In this document: positions 25,912 to 33,820 of the stretch, piece after piece
Numbering within the stretch: position 1 is the first letter of the stretch
Layout: each line of letters starts with the position of its first letter
Assembly (NCBI GenBank): GCA_003158855.1
Contig: PMLJ01000043.1
Coordinates: 124,001-188,000 of the forward strand
DNA length: 64,000 nucleotides
DNA from: Acidimicrobiaceae bacterium
Lineage (GTDB): Bacteria > Actinomycetota > Acidimicrobiia > Acidimicrobiales > RAAP-2
Direction: 5' to 3'
Made by a program: the position numbers and the translations under genes
Notes under the pieces: model-generated
Seen by the model: only the letters and a program-made list of their open reading frames with translations
Databases searched by the model: none
Told to the model about the DNA's origin: nothing

Positions 25912-25940
25912 TTGACATGTTAAGTGAACATCGCTAATGT
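25912..25940 (+). promoter_or_regulatory. Promoter of the ABC importer operon with internal dyad
   Basis: TTGACA (25912-25917) and TAATGT (25935-25940) are 17 bases apart. ATGTT-N5-AACAT (25917-25931) lies in the spacer, a classical place for a repressor. Confidence 0.65.
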
Positions 25941-26032
25941 CGTCGAAGTTGACCGTGAAACGACCCAGAGGGGGGCGGCGGTCGACAGCGGTCGTACGAA
26001 GGTGTGCGTCCGAATTCTCAAGGGGGGGACAA

Positions 26033-27046
26033 ATGGTGAAAACCAAGATGCGTTGGCTCGTCGGTCTGGCTGCAGGGGCAACGCTGCTGTCGTCGGCGGT
26101 GATGGGTATGGGCGTCGCGCAGGCGGCGACCAAGCACAAGCACTACACGGTGGCGTACATGTCGTACGGGGTGGCGAACAGTTATGACGCCCCGATGTTG
26201 GCGGCTGCCAAGGCGGTCGCGGGGGCCAGCGGCGTCAGGGTCGTCGTGTTCGACTCCCAGAGTTCGTACACCACGCAGGCGGCCCAGTTGCAGAACGTCA
26301 TCAACTCCGGTCAGTACCAGGGCATCATCGTCCAGCCGATCTACGGCGCGGCTCTGATTTCGACGGTCCAGAAGGCCATCAAGAAGGGCATCAAGGTCGT
26401 CAATATCGACCAGATCCTTGGTACGAAGTACACCACCGACCAGATCCAGGTCAAGGGGCTCTCGGGCAACGTGGTGTTCTTCCCGTCGAAGATCGGCACG
26501 CAGTTGGCCACGCTTACGCACCAGGCATGCGCCGGTGCCAATCCCTGCAAGATCGGCCTGGTCCACAACTACACGGGCTATGAGCCCGACGGCGCCATCA
26601 CGGCGGCCTTCGACGCGCAGCTTGCCAAGAACTCCGGTGACTCAGTCGTCGCCCAGGCTGATGGCCTTTACCAGGCCGGCGTGGCGTTGACGCAGGTGCA
26701 GAACATGCTTACCGCTCACTCCGACATCAACGTGATCGTTGGGTCGGACCAGGACTGCGAAGGCGCTCAGTCGGCCTTGGCAGCAGCCAAGAACACGACG
26801 GTGAAGCTGGTCTGCTACGGGGCGAGCGCTGCCGGGCAAGCACAGCTGAAGTCTGGTTCTGGTCCCTGGTTCGCCGACGTGGCCCAGATGCCGGCAACTG
26901 AAGGCCAGCTTGGAATGAGCATGCTGATCGCGGCCATGAAGACCGGCAAGAGCCAGGGTTCGAAGAACCCGGTCGCGGGCTTGGCGAACAACGGCATCCT
27001 CACTCCGGCCAACGCCGGCAAGTTCACCGCCGAGTGGCCGGGTTGA
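26033..27046 (+). CDS. ABC transporter substrate-binding protein, ribose/sugar (type I periplasmic) family
   Basis: A signal peptide (KMRWLVGLAAGATLL to VAQAA) exports this 337-residue protein. The mature part begins TVAYMSYGVANSYDAPM and carries QGIIVQPIYGAA and VNIDQIL, the periplasmic-binding-protein type I layout used by ribose, galactose, autoinducer and some nucleoside importers. ATG 26033 follows AGGGGGGG. An ATPase of RbsA type and an RbsC-type permease follow, so the three make one importer. The ligand is probably not a standard pentose, because the neighbours are C-N hydrolases. Confidence 0.85.
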   Translation: MVKTKMRWLVGLAAGATLLSSAVMGMGVAQAATKHKHYTVAYMSYGVANSYDAPMLAAAKAVAGASGVRVVVFDSQSSYTTQAAQLQNVINSGQYQGIIVQPIYGAALISTVQKAIKKGIKVVNIDQILGTKYTTDQIQVKGLSGNVVFFPSKIGTQLATLTHQACAGANPCKIGLVHNYTGYEPDGAITAAFDAQLAKNSGDSVVAQADGLYQAGVALTQVQNMLTAHSDINVIVGSDQDCEGAQSALAAAKNTTVKLVCYGASAAGQAQLKSGSGPWFADVAQMPATEGQLGMSMLIAAMKTGKSQGSKNPVAGLANNGILTPANAGKFTAEWPG

Positions 27047-27104
27047 TCCCAGCGTCACGAGATAATCAAGAGTCCGCACACTAGGAAATTGGTTCTAACC
27101 CAAC

Positions 27105-28649
27105 ATGTCTGAACGGACGTTTGAAGAACATCCCCACCGCACCGCGGACACTCCCGGCGGCGACTTGGTCGTCGCCGGGGTGTCGAAGCGGTTCGGTGGG
27201 GTGCCAGCCCTGAGGGACGTCTCGCTGACCATCGAGCCGGGTAAGGTCCACGCGCTGATCGGTGAGAATGGCGCCGGCAAGTCGACGCTCGGCAAGATCA
27301 TCTCGGGAGTGATTGAACCCGACGAGGGGACGTTGAGCCTCGGGGGAAGGCCGCTTGTGCTGCGCTCGCCGCGAGAGGCGATTGCGAACGGCATCATCAC
27401 GATCGCCCAGGAGCTCGCCATCGTCCCCGGCCTGACCGTGGTGGACAACGTCTACCTCGGCTCCGAGGTCGCCACGGCGGGTTTCGTGCGTCGGCGCGAA
27501 GCGAGGCGCCGTTTCCGCGAACTGGCCCATCGCGTGGGCTTCGAGCTCTCTCCCGACGTTCGTGCCGGGAGCCTCTCCATCGCCGATCAACAGAAGGTGG
27601 AGATCATGCGGGCGCTGTCGCGTAATGCGTCGATCGTCGTGATGGACGAGCCTACGGCGGCTCTCTCCGACAACGAGACCGCAGCGCTCCACGAAATCGT
27701 CCGCTCCCTGGCGCGTAGGGGCAGCGCGGTCGTGCTCATCTCGCACTTCCTTTCCGAGGTCCTGTCCCTCTCCGACACGATCACGACCCTGCGCGACGGT
27801 CACCTCGTTCGTACCGTCGAGGCGGCAGGCGCCACCGAGGGGTCGCTAATCGAGGGGATGCTTGGACGATCACTGTCGTCGGCATTCCCCGAGAAGGTTG
27901 TCGTCGACCCCGACGCACCGGTTGCTCTCGAAGTCGACCACTTGAGCGCGCCAGGCGTGGAGGACTGCTCCTTCGTCCTGCGCCGTGGAGAGATCCTAGG
28001 GATCGCCGGATTGGTCGGCGCTGGCCGCTCCGAGCTCGCTCGGGCCGTCTACCGCGACGCCAAGGTCTCAGCGGGAACCGTACAGTTGGCTGGTTCCGAT
28101 CTCGCCGGACACAGTCCGCACCGTTCGATCAGGCGAGGTCTCGTTCTCATCCCGGAGTCGCGCAAAGAGATGGGCCTGCTGATGGGCCGCTCGGTGAAAG
28201 AGAACGTCTCGCTCTCCCGGCTCGACCTCGTGAGCCGCTTGGGATGGATAGCGGCCATTCGCGAGCGCCGAGCGGTGTCCCAGTTGATGCAGAAGACCAC
28301 TGTCAAGGCGGCGAGCATGGGACTGCCGGCGAACATGCTGTCGGGCGGCAACCAGCAAAAGCTGCTCTTCGCCCGTTCAATGATGTGCTCGCCTTCCGTG
28401 CTGATAGCCGACGAGCCGACCCGCGGTGTCGACGTCGGCTCGAAGCGCGCTATCTACGATCTCCTGGTGGAGATGGCCAAAGACGGGATGGGCATCATCG
28501 TCATCTCCTCCGAGCTCGAGGAGATCCTCGGACTCGCCCACCGCACCCTCGTGATGCGTCGTGGACGTATTGTCGCCGAGCTCGCCGGTGACCACATGAA
28601 CGAACAGGCCGTGCTCGCTGCCGCCTTCGCCGAGACAAACGCCACCTGA
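27105..28649 (+). CDS. ABC transporter ATPase, double-domain RbsA type
   Basis: Two tandem nucleotide-binding domains are present in 514 residues. Domain 1 has Walker A GENGAGKST, LSIADQQKVEIMRAL (signature region) and Walker B VVMDEPTAAL. Domain 2 has the degenerate Walker A GLVGAGRSELAR, the signature LSGGNQQKLLFARSM and Walker B VLIADEPTRGVD. This asymmetry is normal for ribose-type ATPases. It energises the importer with the binding protein upstream and the permease 9 bases downstream. Confidence 0.93.
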   Translation: MSERTFEEHPHRTADTPGGDLVVAGVSKRFGGVPALRDVSLTIEPGKVHALIGENGAGKSTLGKIISGVIEPDEGTLSLGGRPLVLRSPREAIANGIITIAQELAIVPGLTVVDNVYLGSEVATAGFVRRREARRRFRELAHRVGFELSPDVRAGSLSIADQQKVEIMRALSRNASIVVMDEPTAALSDNETAALHEIVRSLARRGSAVVLISHFLSEVLSLSDTITTLRDGHLVRTVEAAGATEGSLIEGMLGRSLSSAFPEKVVVDPDAPVALEVDHLSAPGVEDCSFVLRRGEILGIAGLVGAGRSELARAVYRDAKVSAGTVQLAGSDLAGHSPHRSIRRGLVLIPESRKEMGLLMGRSVKENVSLSRLDLVSRLGWIAAIRERRAVSQLMQKTTVKAASMGLPANMLSGGNQQKLLFARSMMCSPSVLIADEPTRGVDVGSKRAIYDLLVEMAKDGMGIIVISSELEEILGLAHRTLVMRRGRIVAELAGDHMNEQAVLAAAFAETNAT

Positions 28650-28658
28650 GGAGAACAG

Positions 28659-29675
28659 ATGACGCACCAGACCACTGAACAGACTGACACGCTCGAGGGC
28701 AGCGACGGTTCGCCGTTGGGAGTACTTTCCGGCACCTCGAGGTTCCTGCACTCCTGGCGTACCGCCGGGATCGCCATTCCCTTCCTCATCTTGTTCGTGA
28801 CCCTTTCCATCGCGAGCCAACCGTTCCTTCACACATCGAACCTCATCAACATCCTCGACCAACAGGCAGCGACCCTCTGCATCGCTGCCGCCGGAACGCT
28901 GGTACTTGTCGCCGGAGGAATCGACCTCTCCGTCGGGGCGACCTACGGGCTCGCCACCGTGGTGGCGGGCGAGATCGCCGCTCACCACTCGCCGGTGCTC
29001 GCCATTGGCGCGGGCATCCTGGTGGGTCTGTTCGTCGGCTTAGTGAACGGACTTATCGTCACGGTCTTCAAGATCAATGCTCTGATCACTACTCTCGCGA
29101 TGTCGTTCGTCATCGGTGGATTGGCCCTCAAGGTGTCTGGCGGGAATCTCATCGTCCTCTCGGCCAACTCCGGGTTCTTCAAGTTCGCCAATGCGCAGTT
29201 CCTCACGGTCCCCAGCGCTGTGTGGATGACGCTCGTCTTCGTCGTCATCCTCGGCCTGCTGCTCTCGGGCTCCACGTTCGGCCGCTACATGGTCGCCTCG
29301 GGGGGCAACGCCGAGGCCGCACGACTGGCCGGGGTGCGGGTGAACTTGATCCGCGTCGTGGCCTTCACCCTGAGCGGAGGCGCGGCGGGTCTGGGCGGGG
29401 TCATTGACATCTCGCGCCTGCTCAGTGCCCAGGCCGCGAGTGGCGGCAGCGCCCTCGCCTTCACGGTCCTGGCGGGTATCGTGGTCGGTGGTACCTCGAT
29501 CGCCGGTGGTGAGGGGTCGGTCTGGCGCACGGCCATCGGCGTGCTCTTCATCGCGCTCATCGGCAACGGCATTGACCTGCTCGGTGTCGACCCGCTCTAC
29601 CAGCAGATCGTCCTCGGGGTGATTCTGCTGATTGCGGTGGGCCTGGACGCATGGGCCCGCCAGCGTCGGCGCTAA
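28659..29675 (+). CDS. ABC transporter permease, RbsC type
   Basis: A 338-residue integral membrane protein with about 8-10 hydrophobic helices. It has the ribose/nucleoside permease blocks LVAGGIDLSVGATYGL, TVFKINALITTLAMSFV and YMVASGGNAEAARLAGV. It starts 9 bases after the ATPase gene behind GAGGAGAAC and is surely co-transcribed. It forms the channel of the importer. Confidence 0.93.
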   Translation: MTHQTTEQTDTLEGSDGSPLGVLSGTSRFLHSWRTAGIAIPFLILFVTLSIASQPFLHTSNLINILDQQAATLCIAAAGTLVLVAGGIDLSVGATYGLATVVAGEIAAHHSPVLAIGAGILVGLFVGLVNGLIVTVFKINALITTLAMSFVIGGLALKVSGGNLIVLSANSGFFKFANAQFLTVPSAVWMTLVFVVILGLLLSGSTFGRYMVASGGNAEAARLAGVRVNLIRVVAFTLSGGAAGLGGVIDISRLLSAQAASGGSALAFTVLAGIVVGGTSIAGGEGSVWRTAIGVLFIALIGNGIDLLGVDPLYQQIVLGVILLIAVGLDAWARQRRR

Positions 29676-29711
29676 AGCCTGCGATATTCGAGTTCGAAAT
29701 GAGGAGGAACA

Positions 29712-31055
29712 ATGGGAGTTCACACTTACGGAAGTAATGCCGTTGACTGGGAGAGCCGCGTCGATATGCCCCGGCTGCGCGAAGAGCGCCTCGCTAAGTT
29801 GCAGGCGGAATTAGAGCGCTCGGACCTGGGCGCACTGCTGACCTTCGATTTCCACAACATTCGCTACATGACCGGCACCCACATCGGCACGTGGGCAATG
29901 GACAAGCTCATTCGATTCGCACTGCTGCCTCGCGGTGGTAAGCCCATCGTCTGGGACTTCGGTTCCGCTGCCAAGCATCATCAGATCTACAACCCCTGGC
30001 TGAGTGGTGTGCAGGTCCTGCCCGACGGTTCACAGGTCCCTTATGAAGGTGCCCGCGCGGGCCTGTCGACGCTGCGCGGTGCGATTCCCCCTGGCGCCGA
30101 CCGGGCGGGTTCTGTCGTCGAGAAGATCAAGGAAGTCCTACATCAGTTCGGGCTCCAGAACGAGGCCGTCGGTGTCGACGTCGTGGAAATGCCCATCCTG
30201 GCCGCATTCGCGAAGGAGGGGATCAGGCTGGTCGACGGTCAACAGGTCTTCCTCGAGGCTCGTCGGCTCAAGACCACCGACGAGATCTCTCTCCTCACGC
30301 ACGCCGCGTCGATGGTCGACGCCGCCTACGAGGAACTGTATTCATTCCTGCGTCCGGGCGTGAAGGAGAACGAGTGCGTGGCGTTGGTCAACAAGACCCT
30401 GTACGACCTTGGTTCCGAGCACGTCGAGGGCGTGAATGCCATCTCCGGCGAGCGCTGTTCGCCGCACCCCCACGTCTTCAGCGACCGACTCATTCGCCCC
30501 GGCGATCCGGCGTTCTTCGACATCCTCCACAGCTTCAACGGCTACCGGACCTGCTATTACCGGACGTTCGCCGTCGGCAGCGCCTCGGTCGCCCAGCGCG
30601 ACGCGTACACCAAGTGTCGCGAGCTGATCGACACCGCCATTGCCTTGGTGAAGCCCGGCGCGACCACGGCCGACATCGTCTCGATCTGGCCCAAGGCCGA
30701 GGACTTCGGCTTCGCAAACGAAGAGGCGGCATTTGGCCTGCAGTATGGACACGGCCTCGGCCTGTCGATCTGGGAACGGCCGATCTTCAGTCGAATGATC
30801 TCCTTCGATCACCCCGAGGTGCTCGAAGAGGGGATGGTGTTCGCCCTCGAGACCTACTGGCCGGCGAAGGACGGTTGGTCGGCCGCTCGAATCGAGGAGG
30901 AGGTCGTTGTGACCGCCACTGGTTGCGAGGTGATCACGAAGTTCCCCGCCGAGGAACTCCTCGTTGCGGGCAAGAGGTACTACGCAGCCGGGGGAGCGCT
31001 CACGGACCTTCGAGAGTCGCAGTCGAACCTGAACACGCCATGGGGGACGAGGTGA
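29712..31055 (+). CDS. M24 (creatinase/aminopeptidase P) family protein with an altered metal site
   Basis: The 447-residue protein has the creatinase N-domain followed by the pita-bread catalytic fold. The ligands of dimetal M24 enzymes map to Asp270 (FFDILH), His347 (YGHGLGL), Glu380 (VFALETYW) and a Glu at 395-397, but the second Asp of the aminopeptidase motif is Cys281 (YRTCYYRTF). That points away from a standard proline peptidase and toward creatinase-, ectoine- or DddP-like C-N or C-S chemistry. ATG 29712 follows GAGGAGG, 36 bases after the permease gene, so it probably belongs to the importer operon and acts on the imported compound. Confidence 0.82.
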   Translation: MGVHTYGSNAVDWESRVDMPRLREERLAKLQAELERSDLGALLTFDFHNIRYMTGTHIGTWAMDKLIRFALLPRGGKPIVWDFGSAAKHHQIYNPWLSGVQVLPDGSQVPYEGARAGLSTLRGAIPPGADRAGSVVEKIKEVLHQFGLQNEAVGVDVVEMPILAAFAKEGIRLVDGQQVFLEARRLKTTDEISLLTHAASMVDAAYEELYSFLRPGVKENECVALVNKTLYDLGSEHVEGVNAISGERCSPHPHVFSDRLIRPGDPAFFDILHSFNGYRTCYYRTFAVGSASVAQRDAYTKCRELIDTAIALVKPGATTADIVSIWPKAEDFGFANEEAAFGLQYGHGLGLSIWERPIFSRMISFDHPEVLEEGMVFALETYWPAKDGWSAARIEEEVVVTATGCEVITKFPAEELLVAGKRYYAAGGALTDLRESQSNLNTPWGTR

Positions 31056-31148
31056 GTCCAAGTAGCTGCAGTCCAAGGTCTTGACGACATTCGAGGCAAG
31101 GACCTTCTCTTCCATTTCTGTAGTTCGATCGCCTCGCAAGGCCAATGC

Positions 31149-31340
31149 GTGAGCATCGATCAGCGAGTGTCGCGACTATCGAGCGCGGCCCCGGACAACG
31201 CGCTCGTCGAGTCGTTCAACACGAAGATTCTCCTCATGACTCATGACTCGAGGGGGCCTTCGGATTCCGCAACGTGGCGTCGAACGAACCTCAAGAACTG
31301 GTCGTCTTGCTTTACAAACGCGAGCCCAGCGTTCTAGTAT
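31149..31340 (+). pseudogene. Possible transposase remnant
   Basis: The frame from 31149 contains PDNALVESFNTKILLM, which looks like the C-terminal catalytic Glu region of ISL3/IS3-type transposases; a shift of frame after about 31250 gives AFGFRN. No terminal inverted repeats or target duplications are seen. This is a weak call. Confidence 0.25.
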
Positions 31341-31358
31341 GTTAAGCAGTTATTAACA
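31340..31358. promoter_or_regulatory. Inverted repeat upstream of the NmrA-like gene
   Basis: TGTTAA-N7-TTAACA is a perfect 6-base-arm dyad about 70 bases before ATG 31429, an operator-like position. Confidence 0.4.
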
Positions 31359-31428
31359 ACGGTCAAATTGCAGTCCATTGCCAGGCACTCGCAAGACGTT
31401 GTCCGGCCCAACCAACGAATAGGACCCC

Positions 31429-32385
31429 ATGAACCAAGCTGCTACCAAGATCATCGCCGTCACCGGCGCCACTGGAGCCCAAGGAGGCGGCCTCATTCGG
31501 GCGATCCTCGCTCATCCCGAGGGTGGCTTCAGCGCCAGGGCCATTACCCGTGACCCCGGCTCCGAGAAAGCCCAGGCACTCGCCGCTCTCGGCGTGGAAG
31601 TGGTCCAGGCAGATCTCGACGATGAGGCGAGCTTGGCCGCCGCGTTCGCCGGCGCCTACGGCGCCTTCTGCGTCACAAACTTCTGGGAGCACTTCTCGCC
31701 GGCGAAGGAAGTCGCCCAGGCCGCGAACATGGCCAGAGCGGCAAAGTCGGCCGGAGTGTCACACGTAATCTGGTCGACACTCGAAGACGTTCGCAATTGG
31801 GTTCCGTTGAGTGACGACCGAATGCCCACACTCATGGAGCACTACAAAGTCCCGCACTTTGACGCCAAGGGTGAGTCCAACCATCTCTTCACCGACGCCG
31901 GCGTGCCCACCACGTTCCTCAACACGTCCTTCTATTGGGACAACTTGATCTACTTCGGGATGGGTCCCAAGCCGGGCGAAGACGGAACCCTGGCCATCAC
32001 CTTTCCACTCGGCGACGCGAAGCTCGCCGGTATCGCCGCCGGCGACATCGGCGGTTGCGCCTATGGCATCTTCGACGCGGGCAGCGAGATGATCGGCAAG
32101 ACGGTTGGGATCGCCGGTGGGCACCTCAGTGGCGTGGAGATGGCTGCCAGCCTCAGTAAGGCACTGGGCAAGGAGGTACGCTACAACGCCGTTAGCCCGG
32201 CCGTGTACCGGGCCTTCGGGTTTCCCGGAGCCGAGGACCTTGGCAACATGTTCCAGTTCAACGCCGAGTTCTCGGACGAGTACTGCGCAGCACGTGACCT
32301 CGACGCGACTCGGAGGCTCAACCCTGATCTGCACACTTTCGACAGCTGGCTCGAGGAGAACATCACCAAGATCCCGCTCGACTAG
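31429..32385 (+). CDS. NmrA-like NAD(P)-binding protein
   Basis: The 318-residue protein starts with IIAVTGATGAQGGGLIRAIL, the NmrA-type glycine motif, followed by ARAITRDPGSEKA (redox or cofactor binding), and lacks the SDR catalytic Tyr-x3-Lys in the usual spot. Members act as NAD(P) sensors or atypical reductases. The fold is complete and the length is normal. Its neighbours give no specific role. A large hairpin follows the stop. Confidence 0.82.
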   Translation: MNQAATKIIAVTGATGAQGGGLIRAILAHPEGGFSARAITRDPGSEKAQALAALGVEVVQADLDDEASLAAAFAGAYGAFCVTNFWEHFSPAKEVAQAANMARAAKSAGVSHVIWSTLEDVRNWVPLSDDRMPTLMEHYKVPHFDAKGESNHLFTDAGVPTTFLNTSFYWDNLIYFGMGPKPGEDGTLAITFPLGDAKLAGIAAGDIGGCAYGIFDAGSEMIGKTVGIAGGHLSGVEMAASLSKALGKEVRYNAVSPAVYRAFGFPGAEDLGNMFQFNAEFSDEYCAARDLDATRRLNPDLHTFDSWLEENITKIPLD

Positions 32386-32411
32386 ATGTAGGTCCAAGAG
32401 ATGTTGCTGGC

Positions 32412-32476
32412 AAGGAGGGGTTCTTCTGGCTCGCGTTGGTGTTGCGATACACCAACCGACGAGGAGATCCCTCCTT
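32412..32476. repeat. Long imperfect hairpin after the NmrA-like gene
   Basis: AAGGAGGG (32412-32419) pairs with CCCTCCTT (32469-32476), and inside it GTTGGTGT (32435-32442) pairs with ACACCAAC (32449-32456) around a TGCGAT loop. A TGTTT follows. It may be a terminator or a small repeat element. Confidence 0.55.
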
Positions 32477-32865
32477 GTTTGACGCCAAAGCGAAACTCAA
32501 CCGCGTCGGAGGATTCCGATCGTCGAGCAGGTCACCGTGATCCCTGATCGCCCGCAAACGCGGTCGTCATGACGGGCGTATTTCGCCAAGCCTTTCGGAA
32601 GTGGCTCCGTCACAATCGCGACGAAGTTCTCGCGGGCCTTGAAGACCGTGGGTCGCGACCTCGACGCCGGGGGATGTCGTCGATCTCATTGACGAGATGG
32701 CACCCAACCTTCATGAATCTCGATGGCAAGGTCGGCTCGCCTCAAGGTTGTGGCATCGTCGCCTGGGTCGCAGCACCACTGGCACCAACAAGGTGCCCCA
32801 GTTGCGCGAACCCGACTTGGCGACATCCGCCGCATTCGGGTACGTAGTCAAGCAACGAATTCCTG
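32477..32865. other. Non-coding or degraded stretch
   Basis: Nearly 400 bases. Pieces of the three plus frames look protein-like (for example DVVDLIDEMAPNLHE near 32680) but are broken by stops and match nothing I know. It may be a decayed gene. Confidence 0.35.
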
Positions 32866-33114
32866 ATGTCCACAAAGCGTGTTTACGACAGCCCCTATCA
32901 TTCGTCGGGTGGTCCTAGGAGGATGATGACGAGAGGTCTCAAGTGGGGCGTGCTGGCCGGGCTGATCGCCGGGGTGATCGCAATCATCCTTGTTGGCATT
33001 TCCGGCGTACGTGGATCTGTTGGTGGACTCGTGGCAGCGGGCGTGACGGGCGTCACCATTTGGATAGTGAGCCATCGTATTGACCAGCCTCGCGACGGTT
33101 CGCGACGCCGCTAG
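32866..33114 (+). CDS. Small membrane protein of unknown function
   Basis: The 82-residue product has two hydrophobic segments (LKWGVLAGLIAGVIAIILVG and GGLVAAGVTGVTIWIVSHRI) and a basic C-terminus. Two in-frame ATGs at 32923 and 32926 directly follow AGGAGG, which is too close for a normal site; ATG 32866 is the other choice. Real or not is uncertain. Confidence 0.45.
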   Translation: MSTKRVYDSPYHSSGGPRRMMTRGLKWGVLAGLIAGVIAIILVGISGVRGSVGGLVAAGVTGVTIWIVSHRIDQPRDGSRRR

Positions 33115-33258
33115 CGCTGGCGGAGGGGTGACGTGTTCGCCGCCGATGAGTTCAGGTAGGCCGGTGCTACCATCCGAATGAAGGCGAGGTATGCGTCCTT
33201 TCAACCGCATGCGTGCTGACGATCTCCGTTCAAGTTAAAGGAAGATGAGGGGCTCCAT

Positions 33259-33603
33259 ATGCTGATGATTCTCAACAGGGCCAACGACATCAAGCCCGAG
33301 CCCCTTGACGTGGGAGAGGGGAAGTTTCATCTCGTTGATCTCGTGTCCCAGGCCCAGGGCGCCCCAGTTTCGTCAGGAGTAGCCGAGATCTGGAAGTCCG
33401 CGCCGGTCGATTTTGACTACGACAACGACTGCGCGGTGTGCTACATGATCGAGGGCGAGATAACGCTCACCGAGGGTGACGAAAAGGTCAGCTTCCTGCC
33501 CGGTGACGTCGTCTACATACCCCAGGCCGAGGGGCTCGTGGTGCTGTGGGAGACCGACTCGTACGGGAAGTTCTTCTACGTCACCTATCCCCACTGGCGC
33601 TGA
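33259..33603 (+). CDS. Cupin protein, EutQ-like
   Basis: The 114-residue single-domain cupin reads FDYDNDCAVCYMIEGEITLTEG then VSFLPGDVVYIPQAEG, resembling the C-terminal domain of ethanolamine-utilisation EutQ and related amine-catabolic cupins. The metal histidines are not conserved, so it may be a binding or structural protein. ATG 33259 is preceded by GAGGGGCTC. It stands 218 bases before an APC permease gene on the same strand, which suggests linked use. Confidence 0.75.
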   Translation: MLMILNRANDIKPEPLDVGEGKFHLVDLVSQAQGAPVSSGVAEIWKSAPVDFDYDNDCAVCYMIEGEITLTEGDEKVSFLPGDVVYIPQAEGLVVLWETDSYGKFFYVTYPHWR

Positions 33604-33820
33604 GTTGGTGCGGTCGGCCAAGAGCGCGCCGGCCAAGTGACACGGGATCCTGACGAGAGGATCGAATGGTGCCGCCCAAGGCCCACCTCACTGCCGTGCC
33701 CGGGTTGGTTGGGGGCTTCGTTGGCTTCGGTCTTCGCCGCAGTACATTCCCACAAGATTGCTCATCAACTTGTATATTCCTTACGAAGGACTTCATTGGA
33801 AGTTCGCACCAGGGGGAAAT
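33604..33820. other. Region upstream of the first APC permease
   Basis: TATATT at about 33773 is a possible -10 element. An inverted repeat around GGACTTC-ATTG-GAAGTTC lies near 33786-33803. No gene is supported. Confidence 0.3.

Larger units (their letters stand above)
31056..31428. other. Intergenic stretch between the M24 gene and the NmrA-like gene
   Basis: About 370 bases; apart from the possible transposase remnant and the TGTTAA-N7-TTAACA dyad at 31340-31358, I see nothing supported. Confidence 0.4.
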
